Source of the DNA: Scortum barcoo
Taxonomy: Eukaryota > Chordata > Actinopteri > Centrarchiformes > Terapontidae
DNA length: 64,000 nt
Direction: 5' to 3'
NCBI GenBank assembly: GCA_023238725.1
Contig: CM041550.1
Location: forward strand, 21,176,086-21,240,085
Shown piece after piece: positions 13,101 through 23,700 of this stretch. The notes under the pieces were generated by a model. That model did no database searches, had not been told where the DNA came from, and saw only the letters and a program-made list of their open reading frames with translations. A program made the position numbers and the translations under genes. Numbering within the stretch: position 1 is the stretch's first letter; every line of letters begins with the position of its first letter.

Positions 13101-16100
13101 AAATTTAAAATGTGCTGCATGTTTTCATCAACAAAATTGAACATTTATGTAAGAATGTGTAAAATATTATTACTGCCATCGGATACAAACGTGTGGAATA
13201 AATGACAAGCCAAGTCTAAATTAGGCAAAACAATTCATACACACACAACAGTTTAACTCCATGTACTGTGTAAAAGACAAACTCCTGTGGTTATTCCTCA
13301 ATGAATAAGTCACTCAGCAGAAAAACAGAGTTGAAACACAGTTCAATCATTGCTCCAGGAGGACTGCTTTTCTCACAAGGGCTACTTCTTAATTGTTCTA
13401 CATGTTACAACTTCTATTGCTCATTATCAAAAAAAAGAGCAGAGTTGAAATGAAGTTTATTCATTGCTTAAGGCAGACCCAGAATTTCAAATCACTCAGC
13501 ATGGACCAGAGACTTTTGCTTGAGGTGGAGTATGGATTTTTAATTTTTTTTTTAAACCAACACTGAGGCTGGACGGCAGGCTACTGCTTCAAACAGCTGA
13601 CAGATTTTGCAATTCAAGCACATCGGTTGCACTTCACTGAACTGTCTCGGCTTTGCGACTTTCTACCGACACCTGCAGATGACCTGGAGTGGTTTGCTCA
13701 ACGTGGTGTGTTGTGCGTTTCACCTACTTTTTAACTGTTTCCTGATGGGCTTGTTGGGATCGAGCCAGCGCTGTAAAATATTAATTGAGAGACACTTAGA
13801 GTCACTGTAACGCTTCCTCGGCATGAACACACAACCTTAATTATTCAACCACTGGCACCACACACACACACACACCTGACAGAAATACTCAAATACTGTG
13901 CACATGGACGCCAACACACATCAGCATATAGATAGTCATTTACACACAGTCATAAGGTACCTGATTTTTTTTTTTTTTTTTGAATCTCTAGGGTGGTGTT
14001 GTAGGGTTAGGGTAGGGTAAACGCATGTATCCACACACACACACACACAACACACACACACACACACTCTACTGGAGACTGAGAACATTATACTGACTTG
14101 AGTGTCTAAGGAGTCATCAGCCAAGTGCAGGCCAAAGTAGTCTCTCTCAGTCAGCTCCAGGTGCTTGAAGACAGCATCCAGCAACACCTGGCCATGATCC
14201 GACTTCTGCAGGGAGGGACGGCAAACACGCAAAGAGTTAGAATGAATTACTCGCTTTCTGTCGTGAGAGAGAGAAGGAAAGGAGGGATGAACAGACGGAC
14301 CGGGGCACGTCGTCTTGAGTAAATAACCCTCTGAATCACATCCTGGCCAGACTCCTGGGTGAAAAGGTCACCGAGGAGAAACAGCGAGGGCTACGTGAAC
14401 GTGAGGGGGGGGGGGGTGGGGGGGGGGCTGGGGGGGGGCTGGAGAGGGCTAAAGCTAAAGCGCGATGGCCGGGGACTCCTCACGCAGAGAAATCCCTTTC
14501 TCCCTCCACCGACGTCTGAATAATTGAAACCCTGACATCGCCGTTGCAGAAACGTTTCGCCCAGTTAAGATTCATGTGTGATTCATCCACATTGAGCCTT
14601 ATTTAACATCTTTCCGACCGCATGGGGAAGAGCATGTATAAGGAATTAAGCTCATCCGTGCCTGTGGGCTATTGTCGAATATTTATCTTTTTCGCTACAC
14701 GGTGTTGTGCAGTGACCGTGGAATGTTATCTGACATCTTACTAGCGAACGAGCAAAGTTATATAGTCCTAAATAAAACACACATAAAACGCTGTCAGGAT
14801 GAAAATTTAACATAACATCTAACAAACATGCGAAACCTGTTCCTCCTCACTAAGGTTTCGGCTACTTGCACCAGCAAATTACCTTTAACTATTCACATTT
14901 TACATCTGCAAAATCTATTATCTATCTTTAGTTATTATTTCTGCGCTTCAGCCTGTTTGGTTCCCTCGAGAGGAGAGAAACAGGAAACACAAAGGCAGAG
15001 CGCAGAGAGAGAGGAAAAAAAAGTCAGAGCCGCAATAAATTTTAAAACCATTCAGATTGCTTTAATGTGATCTCAGTTTCCGCATTCGCCACCTGCCTTC
15101 GAGCAAACGGTAACATTTGGCGGCCTGGCTTGTCGGGTAAGCATCTGATCGCGCCATACACCATGCTACTTTCATAAAGAACATCACCAATCATTTGCAT
15201 GTAGAGACAGGACAGACACATCGATTTATGCTGGCTTACAATTCACATTCTATATTTTCCCCTCATGTGAACTCATTTGCTCAAAAGAACAAGAGAGTCG
15301 TAAATAACTGCAGCTAAGAAGTATTATTATTATAGTATTATTGGGGGAAAACCATTATGATATTAGAGAGCAACAGACACGCAGGAGTCAGAAGTGAGGA
15401 ACATTTGACACTGAGAAAAAAAAAAAAACACACAAAAGAATTAAGAAAGAAGAAATTTCAACACTTCCACCGCTGTTTGTCTGTGGTTAAGGTTGAATTA
15501 CGGAAAGACTCAGAAAGAGGAACATTTAGAGAAAGACACTGAGTGTTCAACAAGGTAATTAAATTCCTGTGAATCTTCTTTCACTTTACTTTAAATCTAT
15601 AAGTTCTGTTTTAAAAGGTTTTGGTCAAGGGTGCTGCTTTATCTGACAGTTTACTGTAAAAAATAACCCTCAGGCAGGTAGGAAAATAAATGTCTATGTG
15701 TTTAAAAGAAATATATTTTCCTCTTTTGGTGTGGAAGCAGCCAAACACTGTAATGAATGACTGTGGTCAGGTGTTTCACTTTCAAAATGAATAAAAGGAA
15801 CCAGTGGGTCATGGTAATGCCAGGAACAGGCTGAACAAATAGTGAGTGAGAGACAGAACGGAAGGGGAAGGGGGGTGAGAGGGTGGTGAAAGGGTGAGGA
15901 ATCATTTATTAAACAGATCATTAATATCGCATCGTTTCGTGAGAGAGTAGGAAGGGTGACAGGATAAACTGTGGGACCACAAGTGGAGCAGAAATTCACA
16001 CCTGATCCTGCCGTGACTGAGGGTGGGGGGGGTAACTCCATCAGAGCTCCCATGGGAGAGCGCACGCGTGTGTGTGTGTGAGGAAAGAATGGAATGACAG

Positions 16101-17858
16101 CTGACAGTTCACATGTTGACATGGAAGCAGCCCTCTGCGTGTGCGTCTCCTGGCAGTCTACTGCTGTCAAACCCTTGTTAAGCATGAGTCAACTCTGGTA
16201 CCCTCTGCGCTCCTTCCGTCCAATGTTGCTCACTTCCCTACAGCCTTCCTATCATGTTTGAATGACCCAAAAAACATCTATATATAAAACTGTTAGAAAC
16301 ACGTACATCTTTGTGACAAAAATAGCGCTACTGCTGCTGTTGCATCTCGGAAGTGATGGCGAAGGAATTTTAGCAAATCTGCTGAAAGACCATCTCAGGG
16401 ACATCGTCCAAGCCAACTGGGCTGGATTGGAAAATGTGTATCTACTTCACATCCACTCTAAAATGACTGCTAAAAACACATCTTTGAAAAAAAAAAAAAA
16501 AAAAAAAAAAAACGTGAAAACTCGAGTGTCATGAGAGATCTGTCTGAATATCAGGTGATCTGTTTCTCAGAACATAAACCAACCAACAAGCTAGCCAACC
16601 ATTATAACACAGAAAATATCCGAGTAGTATATATACAGACTCTCTACGAACCAGTTGACTGAATGTACAATATTCAATATATCGCACAAACTGGCTAAAT
16701 CACAAGCAAAGTGAGCTCAAAAGTCAGCGATTTAACTAACCGGCCGATTAACAGAGAGAGAGGTCAAACAGATGAAATGAGGAAGTGAAAAAACACGCAT
16801 CTCTAATATGATGTTTCCCCATGTAAGGCTATTCATAGACATGTCTGAGAGACTGTGTGTGCGATTGTGTGTAAAAAGTGCGTCCACTGCCTCCCCTTTG
16901 TATGAAGCAGCTTTTCAAGCTGGATGTGGGAGCCCTCTGTGCACTTTTTATACTGTGCTCCCAGGAAACCCATCGCCACTCTGTGTATGTGTGTCTGTGT
17001 GTCTGTGTGTAGTAGTCTCTTCTGGTATTCTACAGGCACGCGAGCCAAATGTGCGATCGCCGCCACTGCAGGAGCAAACAGCCATACATTGTTAAAACTC
17101 GATCGAGAACATGCGCACGGGCGAGCGAGTCCACACACGCTTTGCTCATTGTGTCGTCTGTACTTTTGAAAACTCCAGCAGCAAACTCCACACTGTGGAC
17201 AGTTCATGGGCTGGATGCTCAGTGGGAGACAGTGACAAAGAGCAAAGATAGAAAGAGCCCAACGACACACACTGAAGGAGAGACCAACAAAGACGAGGAG
17301 AGAGAGAGATGGAGAGAACAACAGATGACTGAGAGAAAGTAAGAGGACAGAGACTAATAGAGACACAGAAAGAGAGAGAGAGAGAGAGAGAAAGAGAAAA
17401 AGAGTGATTGACGATGCGGTCGGGTGAGACAAACGCTCTTTGTGCCGATCTTTATCAGTCCAGCAGCACCACTGACTGAAATAGTGTGTCTGTGCGTGAG
17501 AGCGAGGAGAGAGGAGGGAGATGTGGTGATGGAGCGCAATCAGAGCACAAGAGAGTGGCTGAGAGAGAGAGAGAGAGAGAGAGAGATGCTCTCTGATAAG
17601 TTTTTCCCCTTTGTCTGAAGTGTTAGGTTGAGAGACCCCCAAACATCAATTACATTGGACGGAGGGAAAATCCCACTTTTTTTTTTCCCATAAAACAAAC
17701 ACAATTGTGACACATTTATATCCGTCCTTACTTCTTTCCTTCCCGGGAAATGTAGGTATGTGTTTGTGTTAAAGAACGATGGAAATTCAGGAATGCGCGA
17801 GGCAGCCTGTCCAGACAGGAAGAACATTACATGAAGGAGTCGTCATTCACATCTACCT

Positions 17859-17905
<47 letters not shown>

Positions 17906-19807
17906 ATCTCTCAGAATCGTACGTACATGTATGGATGTAGACAAAAACATGTAGAGGGAATAATGTTAGAGGCACACAGTGCACATGACATTTCTGGGTG
18001 GAGAAGGAGCTAAGCAAGCGAAAGGCTCCCACAGCCACACCCATGCTGCAAACACCAACACACTGAGCCATTCTCCAATTTTCACGCCAATTCTAGTCTC
18101 ACATAACTAACATGAAATAACTTAAACTGAACAAAATCAAACCGACAGTCTGTTTCTATGCATAGGACTTTTAAATTAAAAAATTAAACTCATGGTTATT
18201 TAACAGCTTATGGTTGTTTAGTAAAAAATATGTAATCATAATTTCTATTTCATTCAAAGGCCTCATCAGTAGTAAATTACAGATGTTTTTTCAGGATTAT
18301 TCATCATTTGCCTCTTGCTGCTCTTACGTGCTCATTATTAAGAGCTACTTGATTACCAACGGCTCTGGCAGACAGCTGAACGTTTATGTGGTGAGTAGTG
18401 GTTACTATGGTTACCGCTGCATGTCACTTTAACTCCAAATAAATCCTGCTTGTGACCCCGCTTTTGTATTTGTAGAGGGCAGGGGGGTGGGGAAATTCGG
18501 CAGGGGCGGGGCTTTTTTAATTTCTCGTCATCTATCAAGCTTGCGCCACCATTCTGCTTCGTACTGGTATCGTTCAGTCAAAGACTTCCCATCTACAAGA
18601 TCAGCATGCCCTCATGTGCACCAAACCCCCCACCCACCCGCACCACACACCACGAGTGCTGCGGTTCCCATGACAAAAAGCGACTGCTTCTGGATTTTCA
18701 CTCTCGACTAGAATCAAGACCAGTCGGCCAGGGAGAGGATCAATAGGAGTATTGTTGCTGTGACGATGGCTTGTCTTTCCAGGAAGTTAGTGCTGCTGCA
18801 GGGGTCTGATCAATGACACGAGTCATTCATTCAGAGAGAGACGGGGAGGGAGGGAAGGAGGGGGGGGGGGGTCTGGAGCAGGAAGCAGAGAGGGTGAGAG
18901 GGGAGAGAAGTGCGCGGGGACAAATGTAAAGAAGGAAAATGGAGAGGAGAGGTTTTATTTTATAGAGGGGGCTGTGTAAGATGGCCATCAACGACTATGG
19001 CCGACATGAAATTCCTGATTATTTTGCTGCTGTGTTCATTGATCATTTTTCTCCTGCCTTAGGAGACAAAAAAATCACAAAAACCACAATGATTTTGGCA
19101 AGCTAACTGTTTCTTGCACGGGAATCGGGTATTTTTAATAATTTCTTATTTACACTAATCAAATAGTCTTTTATTTCACTTGGAACTCATGACATTTCAG
19201 TAAAGGACAGACGTACAGTGGAAAAGGAAGTTTACTGCTATTTTGGATGAATCACTGCAGATTAGAAAATATAAAAAATCCTTCCAAAATTGTTCCCACA
19301 TAAACTGTATAGATTTATCTCAAGTCATTATGGTAGTAACTGCAGAAAAAGCAGAACAACATTGTGAATCATGTGGAAGTGAAAGACATCCAAGCTACAA
19401 GCTTATTTTTCCCTACTCACTTTTCTTTAGAAATGAAAGAAAAATATATTTCAATATTATGTAAGCACTGGCACAGTCACAATGTGCGTATTTGTGTGAT
19501 TCTCTGGGTATACATGTGCTCACTTGCATGTACCCCCCTCGCACACAGGATGTGATCTGTCAGAGGGGATGTTATTAGAGGAATTGTATTTTCTGACTCA
19601 CAAAAGGGAATTTCCCTGCTCATATCATCATAACTCTGATCAAACACGTGGTGACAGACGGAGAGATATGAAGACAGACACAAAGAGAGAGAGAGAGAGA
19701 AAGAGAGAGACAGAGGAAATGTGTGTTATCACATAAAGTGACACACGATTATAAAGTCAGTCACAAGCAGACTTGTCACCTGATTTTGGTCAAACCACCC
19801 AAATCAG

Positions 19808-19841
<34 letters not shown>

Positions 19842-20840
19842 CTCACACACACACAGACACACACAGTCTCTCTTTCTCCCCCCTCAAGGAGTGACTGCGT
19901 GTGACTGAACGCTTGTTTTAAGAGATAAAGACTGACTGTGATCAAGCACTGAAATCCAACCTCAGTAAGGGACAACATTCAAAACAGACAGTATGGGATG
20001 CTTTTAAATGTATGCAAACTTCTTTCCCCCCCCACCAACCCTCAAGTTAGTTTGAGGTGGGCTCGTGGGGAAATTTACAGTAATGGAAGAAGTGGAAGGT
20101 TGGGAGTGGGAGGAGGAGGCTCTCATTTCTTGCTGCTCCTTTTTGGGGCGAAGCAAAAAGCAAGAAAAAAAAAAAAACAAATCAGTGCATGAGAATAACA
20201 GGAAGTTGATCAAAAAGTATTAATAATTACTGGGCAGGTTGGTGTGCTGTATTACAAAGTCCAAACAATAGGCCCCTCACAAAACTGAGAACTTGCTGAT
20301 GAGGAATATTACAGAAATGTTGATTTGAAAAGGAAAACCAGCTCATTTTAATGGATATTCCATTATTATTACTACTTCAACACATAAGTATCACTGGGTT
20401 AGTTTGATAGTTAACAAACAATGATTCTGAAGTTCTTGAGTTATAAGGAGGAACTCTGTTCAAAGGTTTATATGTGATAGACAAGATAATAAATCACACT
20501 GACTCTAAAATATGTGCATTGTGTTCAGATTTGAGTTATTACTCTGGAGAATTCATTTTGACTCAGCTTGTGGCTCCTGCCTCGTAATTACAAAACTTGT
20601 TCTACATAAAATTAATTGGATTCATTGGTCATTGGTCTTCTCTAAGACAGTTCAATAATAATCGATGTGAGATACTTATAAACCAGGAAGAGCGGTACTT
20701 ACGCTGACTTTGAACGCCTGGACAGTGTTGTCCAGCAGCAGTACGTTGCACACAACCTGTGTGTGCTGCCTGTCTCGCTCCAGCTCCGTCGCCCGGACAT
20801 TGTAGGATCTGCCAGCAGGCAAGCGGAAGCGCGCGCTCAT
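825..20840 (-). CDS. ptpn4: PTPN4, FERM-PDZ tyrosine phosphatase (N-terminal part, 11 coding exons)
   Basis: Non-receptor protein tyrosine phosphatase of the PTPN3/PTPN4 family: a cytoskeleton-associated protein with FERM, PDZ and phosphatase domains. Coding exons in transcript order: 20840-20703, 14205-14098, 13770-13728, 13020-12942, 11479-11435, 11144-11092, 7770-7650, 6959-6872, 5464-5376, 2026-1963, 997-825. All introns are GT-AG and phases agree at every junction, giving 333 codons plus 2 nt. The product matches vertebrate PTPN4 along its length as I recall that protein: MSARFRLPAGRSYNVRA start, HGQVLLDAVFKHLELTE, RWLDPNKPIRKQLK, FRVKFFV, NYLNTARTLELYGVE and NMVNYRACKNLWKACVEHH. This covers the FERM domain (about residues 29-312) and the start of the FERM-adjacent segment. 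PDZ and phosphatase exons lie beyond the left edge. PTPN3 is the nearest alternative, but the match to PTPN4 is closer. Teleosts can carry two copies; I cannot tell which this is. Confidence 0.95.
1963..2026 (-). CDS. ptpn4: ptpn4 coding exon 10 (64 nt)
   Basis: Encodes (W)LKIVKISFKCKQFFVQLRRE followed by P, ending the F3 beta strands. Acceptor TTTTACAG, donor GTATGT, phase 0 at the 3' end. A CA repeat begins about 19 nt beyond the junction. Confidence 0.93.
2793..2826. repeat. Perfect inverted repeat with two ETS motifs
   Basis: A 15-bp arm (ACACTTCCTGTTATG, 2793-2807) is repeated as its exact reverse complement at 2812-2826, separated by 4 nt. Each arm holds an ETS-type ACAGGAAGT core in opposite orientation. 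It lies in intronic sequence and could be a paired ETS-binding site or a cruciform or hairpin; function is inferred. Confidence 0.75.
3669..3759. repeat. CA-rich microsatellite with regular GACA interruptions
   Basis: Alternating CACACA blocks with a GA interruption about every 10 bases, then pure CA. Intronic. Reading frames through it give only Thr/His or Val/Cys runs. Confidence 0.85.
5376..5464 (-). CDS. ptpn4: ptpn4 coding exon 9
   Basis: 89 nt encoding DQSNTEILIGVMSAGIVVYK then NRVRINYFP(W), F3-lobe strands. Acceptor CTCCTCAG, donor GTGAGT, phase 2 at the 3' end. A CA repeat starts about 10 nt beyond the donor junction. Confidence 0.94.
6872..6959 (-). CDS. ptpn4: ptpn4 coding exon 8
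   Basis: 88 nt encoding (S)GLSPAQSEFNYLNTARTLEL then YGVELHYAR, the start of the FERM F3 (PTB-like) lobe. Donor GTAAGT, phase 0. The acceptor AG follows directly on a 56-nt uninterrupted CT tract (6962-7017), which serves as the polypyrimidine tract. Confidence 0.94.
6962..7017. repeat. Pure GA/CT dinucleotide array at ptpn4 exon 8 acceptor
   Basis: 28 uninterrupted GA units on the plus strand read as CT in the transcript and abut the acceptor AG of coding exon 8. The array contains no adenine in the transcript sense. Confidence 0.95.
7117..7181. repeat. AT dinucleotide array
   Basis: About 32 uninterrupted AT units within the 690-nt intron between coding exons 7 and 8. It is self-complementary. 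Confidence 0.95.
7524..7612. repeat. GT dinucleotide array
   Basis: Long GT array with one GA interruption, read as CA in the transcript. It begins about 38 nt beyond the donor of ptpn4 coding exon 7. Confidence 0.95.
7650..7770 (-). CDS. ptpn4: ptpn4 coding exon 7
   Basis: 121 nt encoding (S)ELGDYTETEHTAGYLSEYCF and onward through IPNPPQDFHKEVSKHHQQH. Acceptor CTGTAG, donor GTACAG. The downstream 690-nt intron is packed with long GT, TA and GA arrays. Confidence 0.93.
7771..11091 (-). other. ptpn4: ptpn4 intron between coding exons 6 and 7
   Basis: About 3.3 kb of AT-rich intron. I see only a GT array at about 10089-10117, homopolymer A/T runs near 9760-9802 and a purine-rich stretch at 10223-10350. 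An imperfect palindrome with TTGGCA arms lies near 8335-8370. No exon is supported. Confidence 0.55.
11092..11144 (-). CDS. ptpn4: ptpn4 coding exon 6 (53 nt)
   Basis: Encodes (R)LPCPHNTAALLASYAVQ(S), part of the FERM F2 lobe. Acceptor CTTCCAG, donor GTAAGT. It enters in phase 2 and leaves in phase 1, joining exactly to the TCT serine codon completed by the next exon. Confidence 0.93.
11435..11479 (-). CDS. ptpn4: ptpn4 coding exon 5 (45 nt)
   Basis: Encodes (R)YQYFLQIKQDILTG(R). The acceptor is preceded by a run of nine C on the coding strand. The donor is GTGAGT. Phase 2 on both sides, so skipping this exon would remove exactly 15 codons in frame. Confidence 0.93.
12942..13020 (-). CDS. 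ptpn4: ptpn4 coding exon 4
   Basis: 79 nt encoding (R)GSPHNLSFRVKFFVTDPNKL followed by QEEYT(R). Acceptor TTTTTTCCAG, donor GTAAGT, entering in phase 1 and leaving in phase 2. The FRVKFFV and DPNKLQEEYTR strings are typical of the PTPN3/4 FERM F1-F2 junction. Confidence 0.94.
13728..13770 (-). CDS. ptpn4: ptpn4 coding exon 3 (43-nt small exon)
   Basis: 14 codons plus 1 nt encoding RWLDPNKPIRKQLK, a PTPN4 FERM signature. Acceptor TTTTACAG, donor GTAGGT, phase 1 at the 3' end. It was found by homology and is too small to stand out as an open frame. Confidence 0.92.
14098..14205 (-). CDS. ptpn4: ptpn4 coding exon 2 (FERM F1 lobe)
   Basis: 108 nt, 36 codons, residues 47-82 (KSDHGQVLLDAVFKHLELTE... 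LADDSLDTQ), phase 0 on both sides. The acceptor is CCTGCAG. The donor is CAA followed by GTCAGT, a weak site with C at +3. A GT-repeat tract starts about 30 nt into the following intron. Confidence 0.93.
14206..20702 (-). other. ptpn4: ptpn4 intron between coding exons 1 and 2
   Basis: About 6.5 kb without a supported exon. It contains a G-run cluster at 14405-14437, 26 A at 16487-16512, GA-rich tracts near 17355-17400 and 17560-17586, a CT array near 17865-17900, and a CA array at 19807-19836. A mildly CpG-rich patch lies near 17040-17150. The long open stretch across 16833-17642 on the minus strand is low-complexity and not a gene. Confidence 0.6.
14405..14437 (+). repeat. G-run cluster (possible G-quadruplex)
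   Basis: Runs of 12, 10 and 9 G separated by T or CT, followed by more G-rich sequence. It lies about 200 bp upstream (transcript sense) of ptpn4 coding exon 2. The transcript carries the C-rich strand. Confidence 0.7.
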
Positions 20841-20857
20841 CACGCTCCTACCAGGGT
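20703..20857 (-). CDS. ptpn4: ptpn4 first coding exon (17 nt leader, residues 1-46)
   Basis: The acceptor is TTGCAG just above 20857, followed by 17 nt of leader and ATG at 20840-20838. The start was chosen by match to the PTPN4 N-terminus (MSARFRLPAG). Context is G at -3 and A at +4. The exon ends after AGC at 20703 with donor GTAAGT (phase 0). The 17 leader nucleotides are open in the main frame, which permits N-terminal extension if an upstream exon supplies an in-frame ATG. They also carry a TGA that shares its A with the ATG. Confidence 0.95.
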
Positions 20858-22333
20858 CTGCAACAACCAAACACACAGCAGAGAGAGGAGACAGTGATGA
20901 GCGAGAGAAACAAGAGGTGGAACCACAAGAGGACATCGCAATCATAATTTCAATGCTGGTAATGTAAACACATTATATGACACTTTAGTGGGCTGGAGTA
21001 AGAAAACACCCTTTGGAAAAAGGCCCATCTAGAAAAAACATTTTAAGCCAATATACAGTGCGACATGATGTACTTTTCTCCCCACTCACCATTGTAAAGG
21101 CAGCCACGGTGCAAGGCAAGCCTGTACAAGCACGTCGAAGCAGCAAAGAGCGACTGCTTCATGAGAAAAGAATGTCAACGAATAGGCAAGCAGCAGAGTC
21201 CCTGACAGAGGAAACTATACAGCAGACCAGCATTACAACACACACAAGCTGCTGTAAAATACAATAAAATCAGAAAAAAAGACCTGAACTTCCCTCACAC
21301 GCCCTTCATCTGTTTAGAACTGATCAATACTTTCATTTTATCATTTCATCATCAATATGCCTGGAGTGGCTCGAGTGATTTGGTTCATAAATGATGGCAG
21401 AGGCTGTTGGCTCTGCTGGCACTGCCAGCTAAAAATGTATGAACTTGCCTGATCTACTATGCTATAATACTATGGTGGACAACTGCAGTGTTGTCTTATC
21501 ACAAACGTATTGGAATTGGCATATACTGTACTGTTAACATTTAACAGGCTGCATTCTTTCCAATCGTATTTATTTAGTTATTTACACTCATTTTTATGGG
21601 AATTCAGGTAAATTCATTTATGTTGTGAGTGTGTGTGTATATATGTGTAAATAAAGCAGTTGCATCTCATATTACTCTCAGAAATGTCTAATTAAATTTA
21701 CTGTTTAATGTTTGCTGTAATCTTTTATGCGTACTGTTTCATATTTCTTGTCACATTTGGTAATCGAGCTTACTGCTATAAAGTATCAAGCTAAACCTTT
21801 TCTGAAAATTGATTACGGTGCAATTAACTCTGTCTAACATGTTGGCATCATTTAATGTGTCGGTCAATGGTAAAACTCTAAAATGGAAAATCACTGTGGA
21901 GCAAAAGATGGACTGTCCACTGACTCTCAGTACAACAAGCTGAGGGGGAAACTCTTTGTGACAGAGCTCCATCTGAGCGACCATGTATGTGCGCTGAGAG
22001 CTCTTTCTGTCTTTGCGTAGTCGCAGCAGAGTTTTGGTGTTTTTTATATTTTGCTGGGTAACATATGCTACTGCAGCGGGATTTGTGCCCTTCCTGTCCA
22101 CCTCCTGCTTTTTTTATTCTTTGGTGATCCGTCCTGACAGGAGACATAATAACCCCACAAGGGTCACAGCCCCGTCATCAGGGGCCGCCGTATTTGTAAC
22201 GATGGCTCTGAGTGAGCGTATTTGTGTGTGTATATGGTATATATGGAGGTCTCTCTGCATGTCTGAGCTGCTTGTCACTACACATCAGCACAAACCTCCA
22301 GGACCACTGGCAGATTGTGTGCACACTGTGTAC

Positions 22334-22370
<37 letters not shown>

Positions 22371-23515
22371 TACTACTACACAAACTATACAAAATTATAC
22401 TCGGGGCCACAGCTAAACAGCAGCAACAGCCCGCTTTTTCCACCTCCAGACATTCAAGCTATGCATGAACAAGTTTTTTTTAACAGATTTTCATATACAA
22501 ATATATCATTTCCTGTTGATTGCATTTTACTTTTTTTTTAAATGTATTTTCACTCAAAAAAATATGAAGGGGGATCTCGAGCATAGGAAATACAAAAACA
22601 GTCCTGACTGAGGAAGAGCAACCTTCCTGAAGCAATCATATGACAAGAGAGAAACACAGAACATCCATGGATAATTATGTATCTTTCTAAAAATAGAGAT
22701 TTACATTCATAATTCTAAAATATTGAGGCGCAATGCTCACCTAACCTGTAATGATAATTTCTAATAATTTCTCAATATTATTCTTGCAAAACCCACCATG
22801 TGCCTGTGCTTCAAATGAGTATAGGAAATATAATCCTTTGTCATATTGCATGTTGTCTCACACAACACCAGTCCATCAGAAACGCTCGACAGTGAGCTTC
22901 AACCAGGATTTAAAGGGCACCCTTGTTTTTATTATTTAGTATGACACCCTAAAAGGTCCAGTCTTATTACCTGTTGATGTAGGAGCAATGAAGAAGTACA
23001 TGAAAATGAAAAGCTTAGGTAGAGAAATGTTCTGTTTTTTAAAGTACAAATACTGCGTACAGGTAGCCTGGCTTTGTCCTGTACTGACACCTCCATGTCT
23101 CTGAGGGTTTACACTACTGTCAGCAGCAGCATTAAGCCTACACAGGAATAATGAGTGACGCAATTTCTTATGTCGTCATGTAGTTACTAAACTCACAATA
23201 CGCGCTGCATCAGCATCTGTGCAGGTGCACTGACAACTGCGTGGTGGAAAACCCTGGCCTGTGTAACAAACTGGGGGCGTGGAGTTTGAAAGATGCGGGC
23301 ACTCATCGGGCGGGGGAGGTGTTTAACAATGAGCTGCATTACAGGAAGTGTAAGATTCAGCGGCTAACAGCTCGCAGGTGATACTCAACCAGGCGTGACG
23401 CTGGTTGTACTGTGGGTCGCCCCGGTGAGATCGATATGTATTCTGACTGCCAACAGAACAACCGCACACAATCACACACGTGCGTAAGTGCAGGCACACA
23501 CATACACACACTCAC

Positions 23516-23700
23516 GCGGATGTCGGCTTGGGCGGCGGAGCGAGCGGACCAGCAAGATGAGCAGAGAGGAATGCAGAGGTGAAGCCATGCAGAAGGAGGG
23601 GAGGGACGCCGCTATCAGTGGCTCACGCTGCGGAGGAGCGACGGGATAGATGGATGATGAGGTCTGACACACAGACTCTCTCCACGAGGCCGGCTCGCCT
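23516..23700 (-). promoter_or_regulatory. Candidate alternative first exon of ptpn4 in intron 1
   Basis: A CpG-enriched patch (about 23200-23710) inside the 25-kb first intron ends in a consensus donor: CATCCGC followed by GTGAGT at 23515. An ATG at 23588 opens 24 codons plus 1 nt up to that donor (MASPLHSSLLILLVRSLRRP, then SRHP). Splicing to the acceptor at 20857 would continue in frame through HPGRSV into the canonical methionine, adding 30 residues that include a hydrophobic LLILLV followed by arginines. Transcription is not demonstrated; this rests on frame, donor and CpG content. Confidence 0.4.

Noticed and set aside
13999..14018. Telomere-like GGGTTAGGGTAGGG near 14005
   Set aside because: Only two imperfect units; far too short for an interstitial telomere array.
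16833..17642. Long open minus-strand frame of about 269 codons in a ptpn4 intron
   Set aside because: Mostly Ser/Leu runs from GA/CT arrays, no domain resemblance, no splice or start context; an open frame caused by simple sequence.
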